Of a DNA stretch of 64,000 nt, positions 24,220-34,406 are shown one piece after another. This DNA is from Phyllostachys edulis. Lineage: Eukaryota > Streptophyta > Magnoliopsida > Poales > Poaceae. A program made the position numbers and the translations under genes. The notes beneath the pieces were generated by a model. That model searched no databases. It had not been told where the DNA came from and saw nothing but the letters and a program-made list of their open reading frames with translations. Numbering within the stretch: the stretch's first letter is position 1; each line of letters opens with the position of its first letter. Location: assembly GCA_036346405.1 (NCBI GenBank), contig CM070546.1, positions 107,948,826 to 108,012,825 of the forward strand, given 5' to 3'.

Positions 24220-24987
24220 TGAACATGGGTGAGAAGTTTGATGGATCTTAAAATTCCAACGAATTCCTTCAGGTCTACACGACCGCTGTCCGAGCAGCAG
24301 CAGGAGGAGAGCATGTAATGGCAAATTACCTTCCTACTGTGCTCGAGGGATCTGCTCAATCATGGTTGTTAAATCAACCACTCAAGTCGATCTATTCATC
24401 GCAACACCTCTGCGACCTGCTACTAGCCAATTTTCGGGGCACCTACCATCGTCCTGCGAAGGAGGACGACCTGCACAGGATAAGACAACAACCACGAGAC
24501 TCTACGCCAGTTCATCCGACGTTTCAGGAAGGTTTGAAATTCCATACCTGAAGTTTCCGATTCTTTCGTCATTAGAGCTTTTAAGCAGGGAGTCCGTAGT
24601 AGAAGGATCACGGAGGACATCGCTTTAAATCCTCCTGCTACTCTCGCCGAACACTTCGAGATGGTCGATCGATATGCGACTGCTGCTGAAGCAGTCGAGT
24701 GGAACAACACTATAGATTGAGATGATAAAATTCCTTAAGAAGTGGGCGAAAATGGCAAGAATAAATATAATAAGGCCACGAAATCCAAGAACAAGGCGAA
24801 GGGTCAGAAGCCTCAAATCAACAGTTCTAAGAAAGTCTTGGCCGTAAGTGATAAGAAGCCTCAAGGCTCCAAACCATACTCCGATCGAGATAAGGACAAG
24901 CGCCCCGAAAGGAAGAACAACAATCCTAGGTGGTGCCCTTTCCATAAAAAGGAAGGATATGACCTTCGCAACTGCCGGGTTCTCTAA
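24220..24987 (+). pseudogene. Gag capsid and zinc-binding region, Tat element
   Basis: The capsid core reads EHVMANYLPTVLEGSAQSWL near 24312-24371, then HLCDLLLANFRGTYHRPAKE and, after a frameshift near 24500, FVIRAFKQGVRSRRITEDIA and FEMVDRYATAAEAVEWNN. The pattern (MANYLPTVL..SAQSWL......F..NF.GTY.RP) is the Tat-lineage gag domain. A basic segment follows (24742-24930) and then WCPFHKKEGYDLRNCRVL near 24933-24986, the C..H....H..NC zinc-binding block, here with tyrosine in place of the usual internal histidine. Frameshifts and stops interrupt the protein. Confidence 0.75.
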
Positions 24988-25299
24988 CGAAAACTCGAGG
25001 ACTATTACAACGGCAAAGGACCACTTCCTACCCTCGAGCAGGTAGGGCAAGCGAGTGGTCGTAAGTAGTCAGACGACGATGACGAGATGCCATTCCAAGA
25101 TCCTGAGCATACAATCGAGCATATCTATGGGGGATCATCAACATATGAGTCAAAACGATAGCTTAAGGCTGTCAAACATGAGGCAAACTCCATTAACCCT
25201 CCTCTTGTTAATAAATTACTGAAGTGGTCAGAAGTCACCATCTCTCTCGAGAAGAGTGACTGCCTGATCCCTTCTACTCGACCAGGTCGGTTTTCGATT

Positions 25300-25890
25300 G
25301 TGGTCAAACCCACCATCAACAACTATCCAGAAAATCGAGTGTTAGTTGATGGTGGCAGCTCGTTAAACATCTTGTTTACGAGTACCCTAGACGAGATGCA
25401 AGTACCGAGGACCAAGGTAAGAACGGTACGATACTCTTTTCATAGGATTGTACAGGGGTCTTCGGCCAAATCTATTGGCCAAGTTTATCTTCCTTTAACA
25501 TTTGGTTCTCCCAGTAATTTTAGGACAGAGAAAATCTCCTTTGATGTGGTCGATTTCGATACGACATATAATGCCATACTCAGATGACCAACTTTGGTAA
25601 AATTATTAATGGCTACTCATTATGGGTATCAATGTCTTGAGATGCCATGTTCCAAAAGAGTAATCACAATTCACTATGATAAAAAGATGTTGCATACGTG
25701 TGACCGTCGATCCCTCGAGATGGTTGGCCAGATACCAACTCTAGAAGAAAGCAAGGAGCAGCCTTTGACCAAACAGTCGAAACCTAAAACTGCACCAAAG
25801 CCGAACGACCAAATCAAAGAGGTTCCTCTGGATCCAGAGGAGCCCTCGAAGATTGTTCGCATTGGGAATACTTCCGACCCTAAATAGGAA
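25300..25890 (+). pseudogene. Aspartic protease region, Tat element
   Basis: The protease cleaves the Gag-Pol polyprotein. The segment NRVLVDGGSSLNILF near 25333-25380 contains the active-site D-G-G in the form usual for Tat elements, and VDFDTTYNAILR near 25551-25587 is the conserved downstream block, with a stop replacing the next residue (usually glycine). The frame resumes at 25594 and runs to 25887 through the linker toward RT. Confidence 0.7.
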
Positions 25891-26510
25891 GACGCCCTCA
25901 TCACCTTCCTCCAAGCTAACTCAAATATCTTCGCATGGCAAGCATCCGACATGCCCGAAATCCACAGGGAGGTGATCGAGCACATGCTAGCTTTACTGCC
26001 TGACAAGATGCCCATAAAACAAAAATTACAGAGATTTGCACCTGATCGATGAGATGCTATTAATTAGATCATAATTGGACAAGCTACTTAAAGCAGGCTT
26101 TATAAGAGAAGTCGACCACCCAGAGTGATTGGCCAACCTTGTAATGGTTAGGTAGTCTAACGACAAGTGGCGAATATGTGTAGACTTCACTGATCTCAAT
26201 AAAGCTTGTCAAAAATATGATTTTCCTTTACCTCGTATTGATCCGTTGGTTGATTCTACTGCCGATTGTGAAACATTAATTTTCTAGATGCATATTCTAG
26301 TTACCATCAGATTAATATGTGTCTAGAAGATGAAGAAAAAACCATATTTATTACTCCATTTGGAATATTTTGCTATGTTAAAATGTCATTTGGCCTAAAA
26401 AATAATGGCGCTTCTTCTCAACGCTTGATGCAATCGACTTTTTCACCTCAACTAGGCCGAAATTTCGAAGTCTATGTTGACAATCTAGTCTTAAAAAAGC
26501 ATTAAGCGAC
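25891..26510 (+). pseudogene. Reverse transcriptase remnant, Tat element
   Basis: The fingers region from NIFAWQASDMPEI near 25924 is frameshifted through 26300 (many stops). The palm segment is open from 26317: TIFITPFGIFCYVKMSFGLK, then NNGASSQRLM. The catalytic box at 26473-26484 reads Y-V-D-N. The RT family requires two aspartates (YVDD), so the second is replaced by asparagine, expected to abolish polymerase activity. The frame stops at 26503. Confidence 0.8.
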
Positions 26511-26527
26511 TTAATCATATTTCTGAC

Positions 26528-27270
26528 TTGCAAGAAACATTCGACAACCTCAGAAAACACCGCCTGAAACTCAATACTGAGAAGTGTGTGTTTGGAGTCT
26601 CTTCAGGAAAATTGCTTGGATTCCTCATCTCCGCACGAGGAATCGAAGCAAATCTCGAAAACATAAAGGCCATCGTGCAAATGCGCCCTCTGACCACAAA
26701 GAAAGAAGTCCAAAAACTCACAGGGTGCATGGCGGCTTTAAGTCGTTTCATCGCACGACTGGGAGAAAAAGGACTACCTTTCTTCAAACTTTTAAGGAAG
26801 CACAAGGGTTTCGAGTGGTCAGAAGAGGCAAACGCTACCTTTGAGAATGTCAAGATGTATCTTACGAGTGCTCCTATTTTGGTTTCTCTACAACTAGAAG
26901 AAACGCTCTTAATTTATCTAGCTGCTATGTCACAGGCAGTGAGCGCAGTACTGGTCGTGGAACGTGAAAACGTTCAACGACCAGTTTACTACATAAGTGA
27001 AGTTTTGCACGGGCCTAAGGAGCGTTACCCTGAAGTCCAAAAGCTTCTATATGCCCTCCTCATATCTTCGAGAAAACGGTGGCATTATTTTCAAGCGCAC
27101 AAGATAATTGTGCTATCTGAGTTTCTCTTAAGAGTGATCCTCTAGAACAGGGAAGCAGCGGGACACATGGCAAAATGGTCAGTAGAACTTGGGGAGTTCG
27201 ACCTCTATTTCGTGTCCCGAACGGCCATTAAATGCCAGATCTTGGCAGGCTTTGTCGCTGAATGAACAAA
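26528..27270 (+). pseudogene. RT thumb and first RNase H domain, Tat element
   Basis: Open for 205 residues. LQETFDNLRKHRLKLNTEKC then GVSSGKLLGFLISARGIEAN are the RT connection, and LTGCMAALSRFIARLGEKG the thumb. The Gypsy-type RNase H follows: LEETLLIYLAAMSQAVSAVL near 26899-26958, RPVYYISEVLHGPKERYPEV and RWHYFQAHKIIVLSEFLLRV. It stops at 27143, and the remainder (AKWSVELGEFDLYFVSRTAI) is readable to about 27265. Confidence 0.8.
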
Positions 27271-27289
27271 TCCTGAATTTGTTTAGGAA

Positions 27290-27720
27290 CCCTAGTACGA
27301 TACTCACGACTAGTAGACGATGTACTTACTTTAAGTGGCTCAGGGGCTTGGGTGGTCCTGAAATCTCCTACCGGAGAGACCTTAAAGTATGCCATTCAAT
27401 TAAACTTTCAGGCCAACGTGGTAGAATACGAAGGTTTGCTGGCTGGCATACGAGCCGCGAAAGCGCTTGCGATTCGATGACTACCCGTGAGAGGAAACTC
27501 TCAACTAGTCATGAATTAGGTTAGAAAAGAGTACCAGTGCTCTAACCCAACCATATCTTGGTACTTATCGGAAGTTCAAAATCTTGAAAAGCATTTTTTT
27601 GGTTTTTAGGTACAATTTATCCCTCGAAAGGATAATTTCCTCGCAGATCAGCTTGCTCGTATGGCTTCTTCCCGGTCGCAAGTACCAAAAGGTGTTTTCT
27701 TGGAGCAGCTCCCGAAGCCG
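27290..27720 (+). pseudogene. Second RNase H-like domain, Tat element
   Basis: In several frames I read SGSWVVLKSPTGETLKYAIQ near 27337-27400, VVEYEGLLAGIRAAKALAIR near 27420-27478, then NPTISWYLSEVQNLEKHFF and IPRKDNFLADQLARMASS near 27615-27668. This is the archaeal/plant-type RNase H (RVT_3-like) that Tat-lineage elements carry in addition to the first domain. The expected N-terminal aspartate segment is lost to stops near 27290-27320. Confidence 0.65.
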
Positions 27721-27929
27721 TCTCTGGTAGAAACACCAAAGACAACTTCTATTGAGACAGCCTCTCTAGAATACAAGGATACCTGGATGAATTACATCAT
27801 GAGTATCTTCAAACGGGTACAATACCCGATGATGATCTTGAGGCAGATCGCTTATCCCGAAAGGCCAAAATGTATACTTTGGTCGAAGGAGTCATCTATA
27901 AACGAGGTACTCAAGAGGTACTCATGCGA

Positions 27930-28578
27930 TGCATATCGCAGAGAGAAAGATTAAACCTCCTTCACGACATACACGGGGGTATTTGTGGAACTCATGCTTC
28001 CTACAGAACATTGGTCGGAAAGGCCTTTCGATAAGATTTCTACTGGCCAACAAGCTCTCTATGATGCGAAAGAGCTGGTTAAGAAGTGTGTACAATGCCA
28101 GTTTCATTGTAGGCAAATACACCAACCAGCTCAGGCATTACAAACAATACCTCTATCTTGGTCTTTTGCAACCTGGGGTCTCGATATCCTAGGACTGTTC
28201 CCAAAAGTTCCAGGTGGTTTTGAATTTCTTTTTGTGGCTATTGACACGTTCACAAAGTGTATTGAAGCCGAACCTGTGACTGCGATAACAACGAAAGCAG
28301 CAAAACGGTTCATAATGAGAAGCGTAATTACTCGGTTTGAGGTCCCAAGTCGAATAATCACATATAATGGTAAGCAATTTTTGAGCGCAAAATTTCAGGA
28401 ATTTTGTGACGAGTTGGGTACCAAATTGTGCTACGCTTATGTTGCCCATCCTCAAAGCAATGGGGCAGTCAAAAAAGCGAATGACCAAATAATGCAGGGA
28501 ATCAAAACTCAAGTCTTCGACCAGCTTGTCAAGTGCTTGGGGGTTTGGGTACAAGAATTACCCTCGAGATATGGCTAG
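27930..28578 (+). pseudogene. Integrase core remnant, Tat element
   Basis: The open frame at 27985 begins with the zinc region (ALYDAKELVKKCVQCQFHCR) and passes through the first catalytic aspartate in TWGLDILGLFPK near 28170-28205. At the second site the family has D-N-G-T-Q-F, but this copy reads Y-N-G-K-Q-F (tyrosine codon 28363-28365). At the third the family has V-E-R-A-N, here V-K-K-A-N (lysine codon 28471-28473). Two of the three D,D,E residues are thus replaced. The frame ends at a stop at 28576. Confidence 0.8.
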
Positions 28579-28627
28579 TTCATACGATCGCTAGTCAGAC
28601 TCACAGTGAAACACCATTTTTCTAGTT

Positions 28628-29020
28628 TTGGTCTTTGAAGCCATGCTTCCACCAGAACTAAAGATCAGGTCAACAAGGGTTAAAACCTTTAACGACTCTA
28701 CCCAGGTACAACTTCGAGCAGATGACATCAACCTACTTGAAGAGAAGAGAAATCAAGCCTTAATCTGTTCAGCAGTCTACCAACAAGCCCTGCGCAAATA
28801 CTACGATCATAAGGTCCAACCTCGCAGCCTTACTGTAGGTGACTTGGTATTGAAAAAGATTCAATCCCAGTATAATTGGCATAAACTTTCCCCCAAATGG
28901 GAAGGTCCTTACACAGTGGTCGAAGTTACGCGACCAGGTTCGGTTCGACTAGCAATGGAAGACGGCCAGATTCTCTCCAATTCTTGGAACATTGACCAGT
29001 TACGTAAATTTTTTGTATAA
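28628..29020 (+). pseudogene. Integrase C-terminal (GPY-type) domain, Tat element
   Basis: 130 open residues ending pol. The block LSPKWEGPYTVVEVTRPGSV near 28888-28947 is the conserved GPY/F-like DNA-binding module of Gypsy integrases. WNIDQLRKFFV-stop is the usual C-terminus of Tat polyproteins. This is the best preserved part of pol. Confidence 0.8.
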
Positions 29021-29164
29021 CCAATCGGTCCTACAATAAAGTATCAGGTTCTTTCTATCTTTATTGTCTTACTTTGAGTAGCTCTTTGATAATTTTTTGA
29101 CCATTTCCTGATCGTAAGTCCTTCTACGACCAGTACCCATTCTTTCTTTACACTGGTCCAAAGG

Positions 29165-29740
29165 ATGGTAACATCACCTAGTCGAAATCTTTCCTCTCTG
29201 CATGTGGTCCTGCCCACTAGAAGGAACTTCCTAGTGTTGATTCGTTCCTCACTTTTGCTACCAACACAAAGAGCTCGAGTTCAAAAAACATGGTCGAAAT
29301 ATTTTCAAGCCAACTCTTATCACCTTAGTTTATTTCTTCATTCATTTTTAAAAAATACTCTAAGCATAGTACACTTTTGTAATTTGTTCGACTACTTTTG
29401 CTAAACTTGGTTCGTTCCAACTAGTCGGAGAAAGATACAACACCTAGTCGAAGTCTTTTCTCTCTGCACGTGGTCCTGCCCACTAGAAGGAACTTTCTAG
29501 CGTCGTCCTATTTCTAACTTTTGCTACCAGAGTAAACCTACCGAGTGCACTGGAATAGGTCGAACGGATTTTTAAGGTACTCCAGACATTTGTCTAACTC
29601 AAGTTGCTGCTCTTGATTTGATTAACTTGGTTAGAGAGGGTAACATCACCTAGTCGAAGACTTTCCTTCCCGCACGTAGTCCTGCCCACTAGAAGGAACT
29701 TCCTAGTTCGACTCGTTCCTACTCTTTCTACTAGTGCATG
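29165..29740 (+). repeat. Three dispersed copies of a 100-bp unit, Tat 3' region
   Basis: Copies at about 29166-29270, 29426-29530 and 29638-29735 share CACCTAGTCGAA, CTGCCCACTAGAAGGAACTT and a CGTTCCT...TTTGCTACCA-type tail. They lie in the non-coding stretch between the end of pol and the 3' end of the antisense gene. No gene is visible from 29021 to 30022. Confidence 0.8.
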
Positions 29741-30989
29741 ATAATCGTGATAGAAAACTATAAGTTAGCCAAACCTCTCTTTTTTTTCAAGAAAACCCTT
29801 TTCACACTATTTGCTTAGTTTATCAAAATAAACTAAACAAATAGTCAGGGGCTAGGATAAAGTTATTAATATGACTTCAATTCTTAGTCTTAATTTCTTT
29901 TTCCATTCATTATCTTATGAGTTACTAACTACTCGACAAGATGATTTACAGGAAAAAGCGGATTCATATATTCATACTCAAAAAACTTGTCTTTACAAGT
30001 TCCCTATTACAAACTACTCTGACTAGGGAGATATTATTTGCATCTCCTTCGTGACCTTCTTGCTGATCGACTGCATATCTTCAATCAACCGCCCTGCTTC
30101 TGCTTCAGGGCAGTCGAAGTCGGCTTCGATTGGCTGCAGATTAAGATTGGGGTCATGATCTTTAAGTTTTGCCAGAACAAAACTTACTACGCCTTCGACT
30201 GCCTCTTTTATCGAATCAGCTTGGTTGGTTTTCATAGTGGTCACCAACTCTTGCAAAGTCCCGACTTGTTCTCCAATGGCACTCGAGTGAGCAGTTATCG
30301 TGTCTTCACGGGGTGTGACCTCCTAAGCACGTAGCCCACTAAGTACATTGTTCAAGAGAGAAATGTTGTCTTGAAGGTTGATCTTTATTGACTTCATCTC
30401 CTCCTGATTACGAGTCGAAGCCTCACGGAGTTGTTTTATTTCGACTACTTGCTTTGAAAAGAGTAAGACTTAGTCAGACAAAATAACCCTTAAAGGACTA
30501 AAAAATTGATCGCAGGTAAAGAATTGCTTACCTGCTAGTTGAAAATCCAACTTCTTGACTTCATCGTCATGGGAGGCAGTGCTCTTTGCATATCGCTCTT
30601 TCCATGACTTGACCTCCTGATTTTTTCTTTGGCGATACGGGAAATCTCGTGAACAACCAAGGTTTTTTCTTTGTCCTTGATTTTGAGCTTTCCCATTTCG
30701 GCCTCTTTTTCTGAAAAAGAATAAGAGTTAGAAAAAAGAAAAGAAGGACATTATCATAAGCGGTCTTAAGTTCAGAACTTACCGTTTATTTGTCCCTACA
30801 ACTTTTGAATTGCAGAGTTTGCCTCCTGAAGCTTCTTCAAAAGGGCCTCCTTCTCTTCCTTTAGCTTTTTCGTTTCGACTTTCTCGTAGTCGAGCGAATC
30901 AGCTAAGGTCTTTTCGTCGCTCTTAAACCTACAGAGGTAAGGAGTAGACTTGAGCATAGAACAAGTGATCGTTTTCTATGACCATTCCC

Positions 30990-31160
30990 TGGTCATAAGT
31001 CCTTCTACGACCAGTACCTAGGTGTAAGTTTTTCTACGACAATTCTTTGGTCGTAAGTCCTTCTACGACCAATACCTAGTCATAAGTTTTTCTACGACAA
31101 TTCTTTGGTCGTAAGTCCTTCTACGACCAATACCTAGTCATAAGTTTTTCTACGACAATC
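30990..31160 (+). repeat. Hairpin array in intron 5 of the antisense gene
   Basis: About six 28-29-bp units of the same family as in the LTRs, occupying most of the intron at 30929-31218. Alternate units (TTGGTCGTA...TACGACCAA) are perfect palindromes; the others (TAGTCATA...TACGACAA) are not. Confidence 0.85.
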
Positions 31161-32650
31161 CTCATGAGCACTGTACAAGTGGTTTAAACATAAACGAATA
31201 TGAGTAGCAGTAACTTACCATCTCTCTGTCTGCTCATAGAGTACCGCTTTCTCCAGTCGCAGCTGAACAAGTTGTCGATTGTATTCAACAACAGTGACAA
31301 TTTGTTCCAAAGCTTTCTACATAAACAAAGATAGTGAGAAGCGAGAAAGCCACATATGTAACTGTTGGGCGGCAGGTACTTACGTTAATGTTCGTTCGAG
31401 TAAACGAAGATAATACTCTTGTAGGGTTCTTCAGTTCATCAATCTCTTGAACTCGGTTCCACCACACCTTTTCGAGACGCTCGTCATTGAAAACATCCCC
31501 CCTGTAAGGAATATCCTTGGTGTTGGGAACTCGATCACGATACTTGAAAGCAGAAGACCCCACGACGAAAGCTAGGCCGAAGAACTCAGAAAATAAGTTG
31601 ATGTATTCTTCTTCTTCTGATTCGGTGATGGCAGCTTCTCCTTGGGGACTAGGGGGAACGTCTACAATGACTTCCTTTCCGGCGCGGTGGTTGGACGATC
31701 CGCCACCTTGGCCAGATGCCTCTACTGCATCATGCGCCGTTTTCGCCTCTGCCTCCACAACCACTCCCGTGGTCGCAGTCGCTTCGACAGCAACGACTTC
31801 TTCCACCACATGGACAGTGGACGACCCTTCGACCACCACCACTGTCATTCCTCTGACTATCGAAGAAATAGTAGTGGGTTCCTCGACAGGAACGTCCATG
31901 AGGGCTAGAGGAGTCGGGCTAAGACTACAAAAAGGAAAATACGTCAAATGGTATAAAGCAAAAGGTAAATGTTGTTCCTACACTTTTGTCTTTTTGCATA
32001 CCTGTGTTTCCTAGATTTGATCTTAAATCCATAAGAAACCTTCCCTAAAGAAGATTTTTTTTGACTTCTTCTCTTCGACCACGTCTGATCGAAATTCGAG
32101 TTGAGGGATGGGGTCAGCCACAACCACGTCTAGTCGTGGGTCTTGAGCGAGAACTGCCGCTCCTTGGGCCTCCTGACTCTCCGGATGGCTGAGACCTGTC
32201 TCGACCATCCCAAGAGCAACACTTCCCTCGATTGTAGGCCCTGCCGGTGCAGCGATTTCCTTCACAATAGACATTAAACTCTGCCAGTTCTCCTTTTCTA
32301 GTTGCTTCACAAAGCCACGAGAGGCAGAAACTGCAAAAGTCTTGTTGTCATAACAGAAGGGTACCTTAGCCTTGGGAGCTTTGCATTTGAGAGCTTCGGT
32401 CACTTCAATCGCCCTGGCTTTCTCTGCAATAGCAATATATGCCGCGAATTTCTCAAAAGGCCAGATTGAAGCAGCCAAACTCGAGCTTGCCCCTTTTTGG
32501 TCGACAGTCTTGATAAGTCGACGCTTTTTGGCCGAAGGAGCCTTAACTTGCTCCGCCTCCGTGCCAACGACCATCAATTCGACTTCTTCGTCGTCTTGAC
32601 GGTCTTCCATGCCTACTTTCTGTAGGAATCAGAAAAAAAAATATTACTAA

Positions 32651-32849
32651 TTGGTCGTAAGTTCTTCTATGACCAGTACTTAGTCGTAAGTTTTCTACGA
32701 CAATCCCACAGTCGTAAGTTCTTCTATGACCAATACCTAGTCATAAGTTTTTCTACGACAATCCCATGGTCGTAAGTTCTTCTACGATCAGTACCTAGTC
32801 GTAAGTTTTTCTACGACAATCCCACAGTCGTATGAATTTCTACGACTAT
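32651..32849 (+). repeat. Hairpin array in intron 2 of the antisense gene
   Basis: Seven units of the GTCGTAAG...CTACGAC family filling most of the intron at 32620-32882. Confidence 0.85.
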
Positions 32850-33950
32850 GAGATCCTAAAGATGAAATCAATCTTTGATTACCTTTAGGTGTTCCATCTT
32901 ATCCTCTGCGGACAAGACCGCTAGGATTTGAGGCGCCACCATAGTGGGTGGCGGAGATTTCTCACAAACGAGCGTGACTCAAGCATCAATTTCCGCATGT
33001 GAGAGATCTGCAGGAGTAAATAAAATTTCAATAGCCAAGTTCAAAATCAACAGAAAGAGAGCTAAGTTGAAAATTTACTTACCTTTCTCGCAATCTCTGG
33101 TCGAGTCTTTTGGCCTCGAGTACCTCCACATGGGATGAGCTCTTTTCTTCAGAGGGCTAACGCGACGCGTGATGAAATCCTTCACCACGTGCCACCCGGT
33201 GAGCCCCTCTTCCTTTTAGTCTTTGATGGCTTGAATGCAAGGGGTAATCTTGCCAAGATCCTTGGGAGTTGAATCCCAGGAAGAAATCTTCTCGGCGGCT
33301 TTCCCAGTGAAAGAGAGGATGTCTTCACTGGTCGTCTCCCAGTAGAACCACCTCTTTTTCCATCCCTGCCATGACGATCGGGTGAACATCTAAATGTAAT
33401 CCTTCGACTTCCCATCGTGGAGCTTCAGAATATAGCTACCAACGATTTTCGCCATTCTGGTCATCCCATAGAAATACTGAAATAGCTCCAAGTCAGTCGG
33501 AATCCCCAGGTAGGCCTCACACAAGTATACAAACACGCCTAACATCGTGATGGAATTGGGAACGAGGTTCACCAATTCCACCCCAAAGTATTCGAGTACG
33601 AGTGTAAAGAAAGGGTAAGCAGGCAATCGAAGGCCATACTCACAGTACGCCTGGAAGACGGGAATCAGTCCAATCTCCCCCGACGGCCAATGTTACCCAG
33701 CAGCCTCAATCCACTTCACAAACTCTTTATTCGGGATCTTCTCGACGGCGACCGAAGCCTTCATCTTTGCCGCATACATCTCCGATTCTGCCCACTGGGA
33801 AGTGGTTCTGGCCATCTTACTCAAGAAAGGAAGATTTGGATTTGAGAAGGTCTCTAGAGGCTGTACGACTTGGTTAGCGGCGGAGAAAACAGGAGCTTGA
33901 TGAATAGTGGGAGTGATTGGGGAAAGTAAGAACCCTAGAATCACACCCAC

Positions 33951-34382
33951 GGTAAGGTTTTATAACCGCACACTTGAGTTAAATACGTGGCAACCCAATA
34001 GTTATTACCTCTTCGGGAACTGCTCCAACAGACAGGTCTATGAGAGTCGATTGAGATTCTTTAATTAGTTTGTTCGAGAAAACCGAGTTTGTGTTTACAC
34101 CTCAAGCGAAATTACCTTCTTGACCAAGTCTATTTCTGGTCAAATGAAATACCAGTCGGAAAGGTTTTACTTTCGATTAACCATACAACGACCACTTTGT
34201 AGTCGAAAGATTTTCTACGCCCACCTTGTAGTCGTAAGATTTCCTACAACCTTCTTGACCAAGTCTATTTCTGGTCAAATGAAATACCGATCGAAAAGTC
34301 TTTCCTTCGACCACCGTTCTACGATCACTTTCTGGTCGTAAGATCATCTACGACTCCTTTTCCAAGTAAGTTACTTTCACTT
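33951..34382. other. Non-coding region upstream of antisense gene
   Basis: Between the first exon of the antisense gene and the polypurine tract. It contains a duplicated block (about 34112-34160 and 34250-34297, sharing TTCTTGACCAAGTCTATTTC and GGTCAAATGAAATACC) and scattered GGTCGTAAG motifs. It is the natural place for the antisense promoter, but I see no clear TATA box. Confidence 0.45.
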
Positions 34383-34406
34383 GAAGCTGGGGGGGGGAGG
34401 GCTAGA
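34383..34406 (+). other. Polypurine tract of Tat element
   Basis: GAAGCTGGGGGGGGGAGGG then CTAGA directly before the 3' LTR, with a nine-G run. Plus-strand primer of reverse transcription. Confidence 0.75.

Larger units (their letters stand above)
30023..33950 (-). pseudogene. Antisense eight-exon gene of Tat element (PF04195-like)
   Basis: Exons (minus strand): 33950 or 33815 to 33083; 33007-32883; 32619-32002; 31924-31384; 31316-31219; 30928-30783; 30710-30532; 30447-30023. All seven introns have GT and AG borders and the phases agree. Exon 1 codes for the putative gypsy-type transposon domain (PF04195): PSGEIGLIPVFQAYCEYGLR, LPAYPFFTLVLEYFGVELVN, then WHVVKDFITRRVSPLKKRAH. Exons 3-4 are acidic/Ala-Val-rich; exons 5-8 are charged and look like coiled coil. 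Damage: stops in exon 1 (33693, 33390 and a third near 33220), exon 2, exon 6 and exon 8, and frameshifts in A-runs of exons 3 and 7. Function unknown; related antisense genes are known from Grande-type elements. Confidence 0.75.

Noticed and set aside
31285..31947. Single 220-codon minus-strand protein
   Set aside because: Its ends run through GT and AG splice sites; only 31384-31924 fits as exon 4 of the antisense gene.
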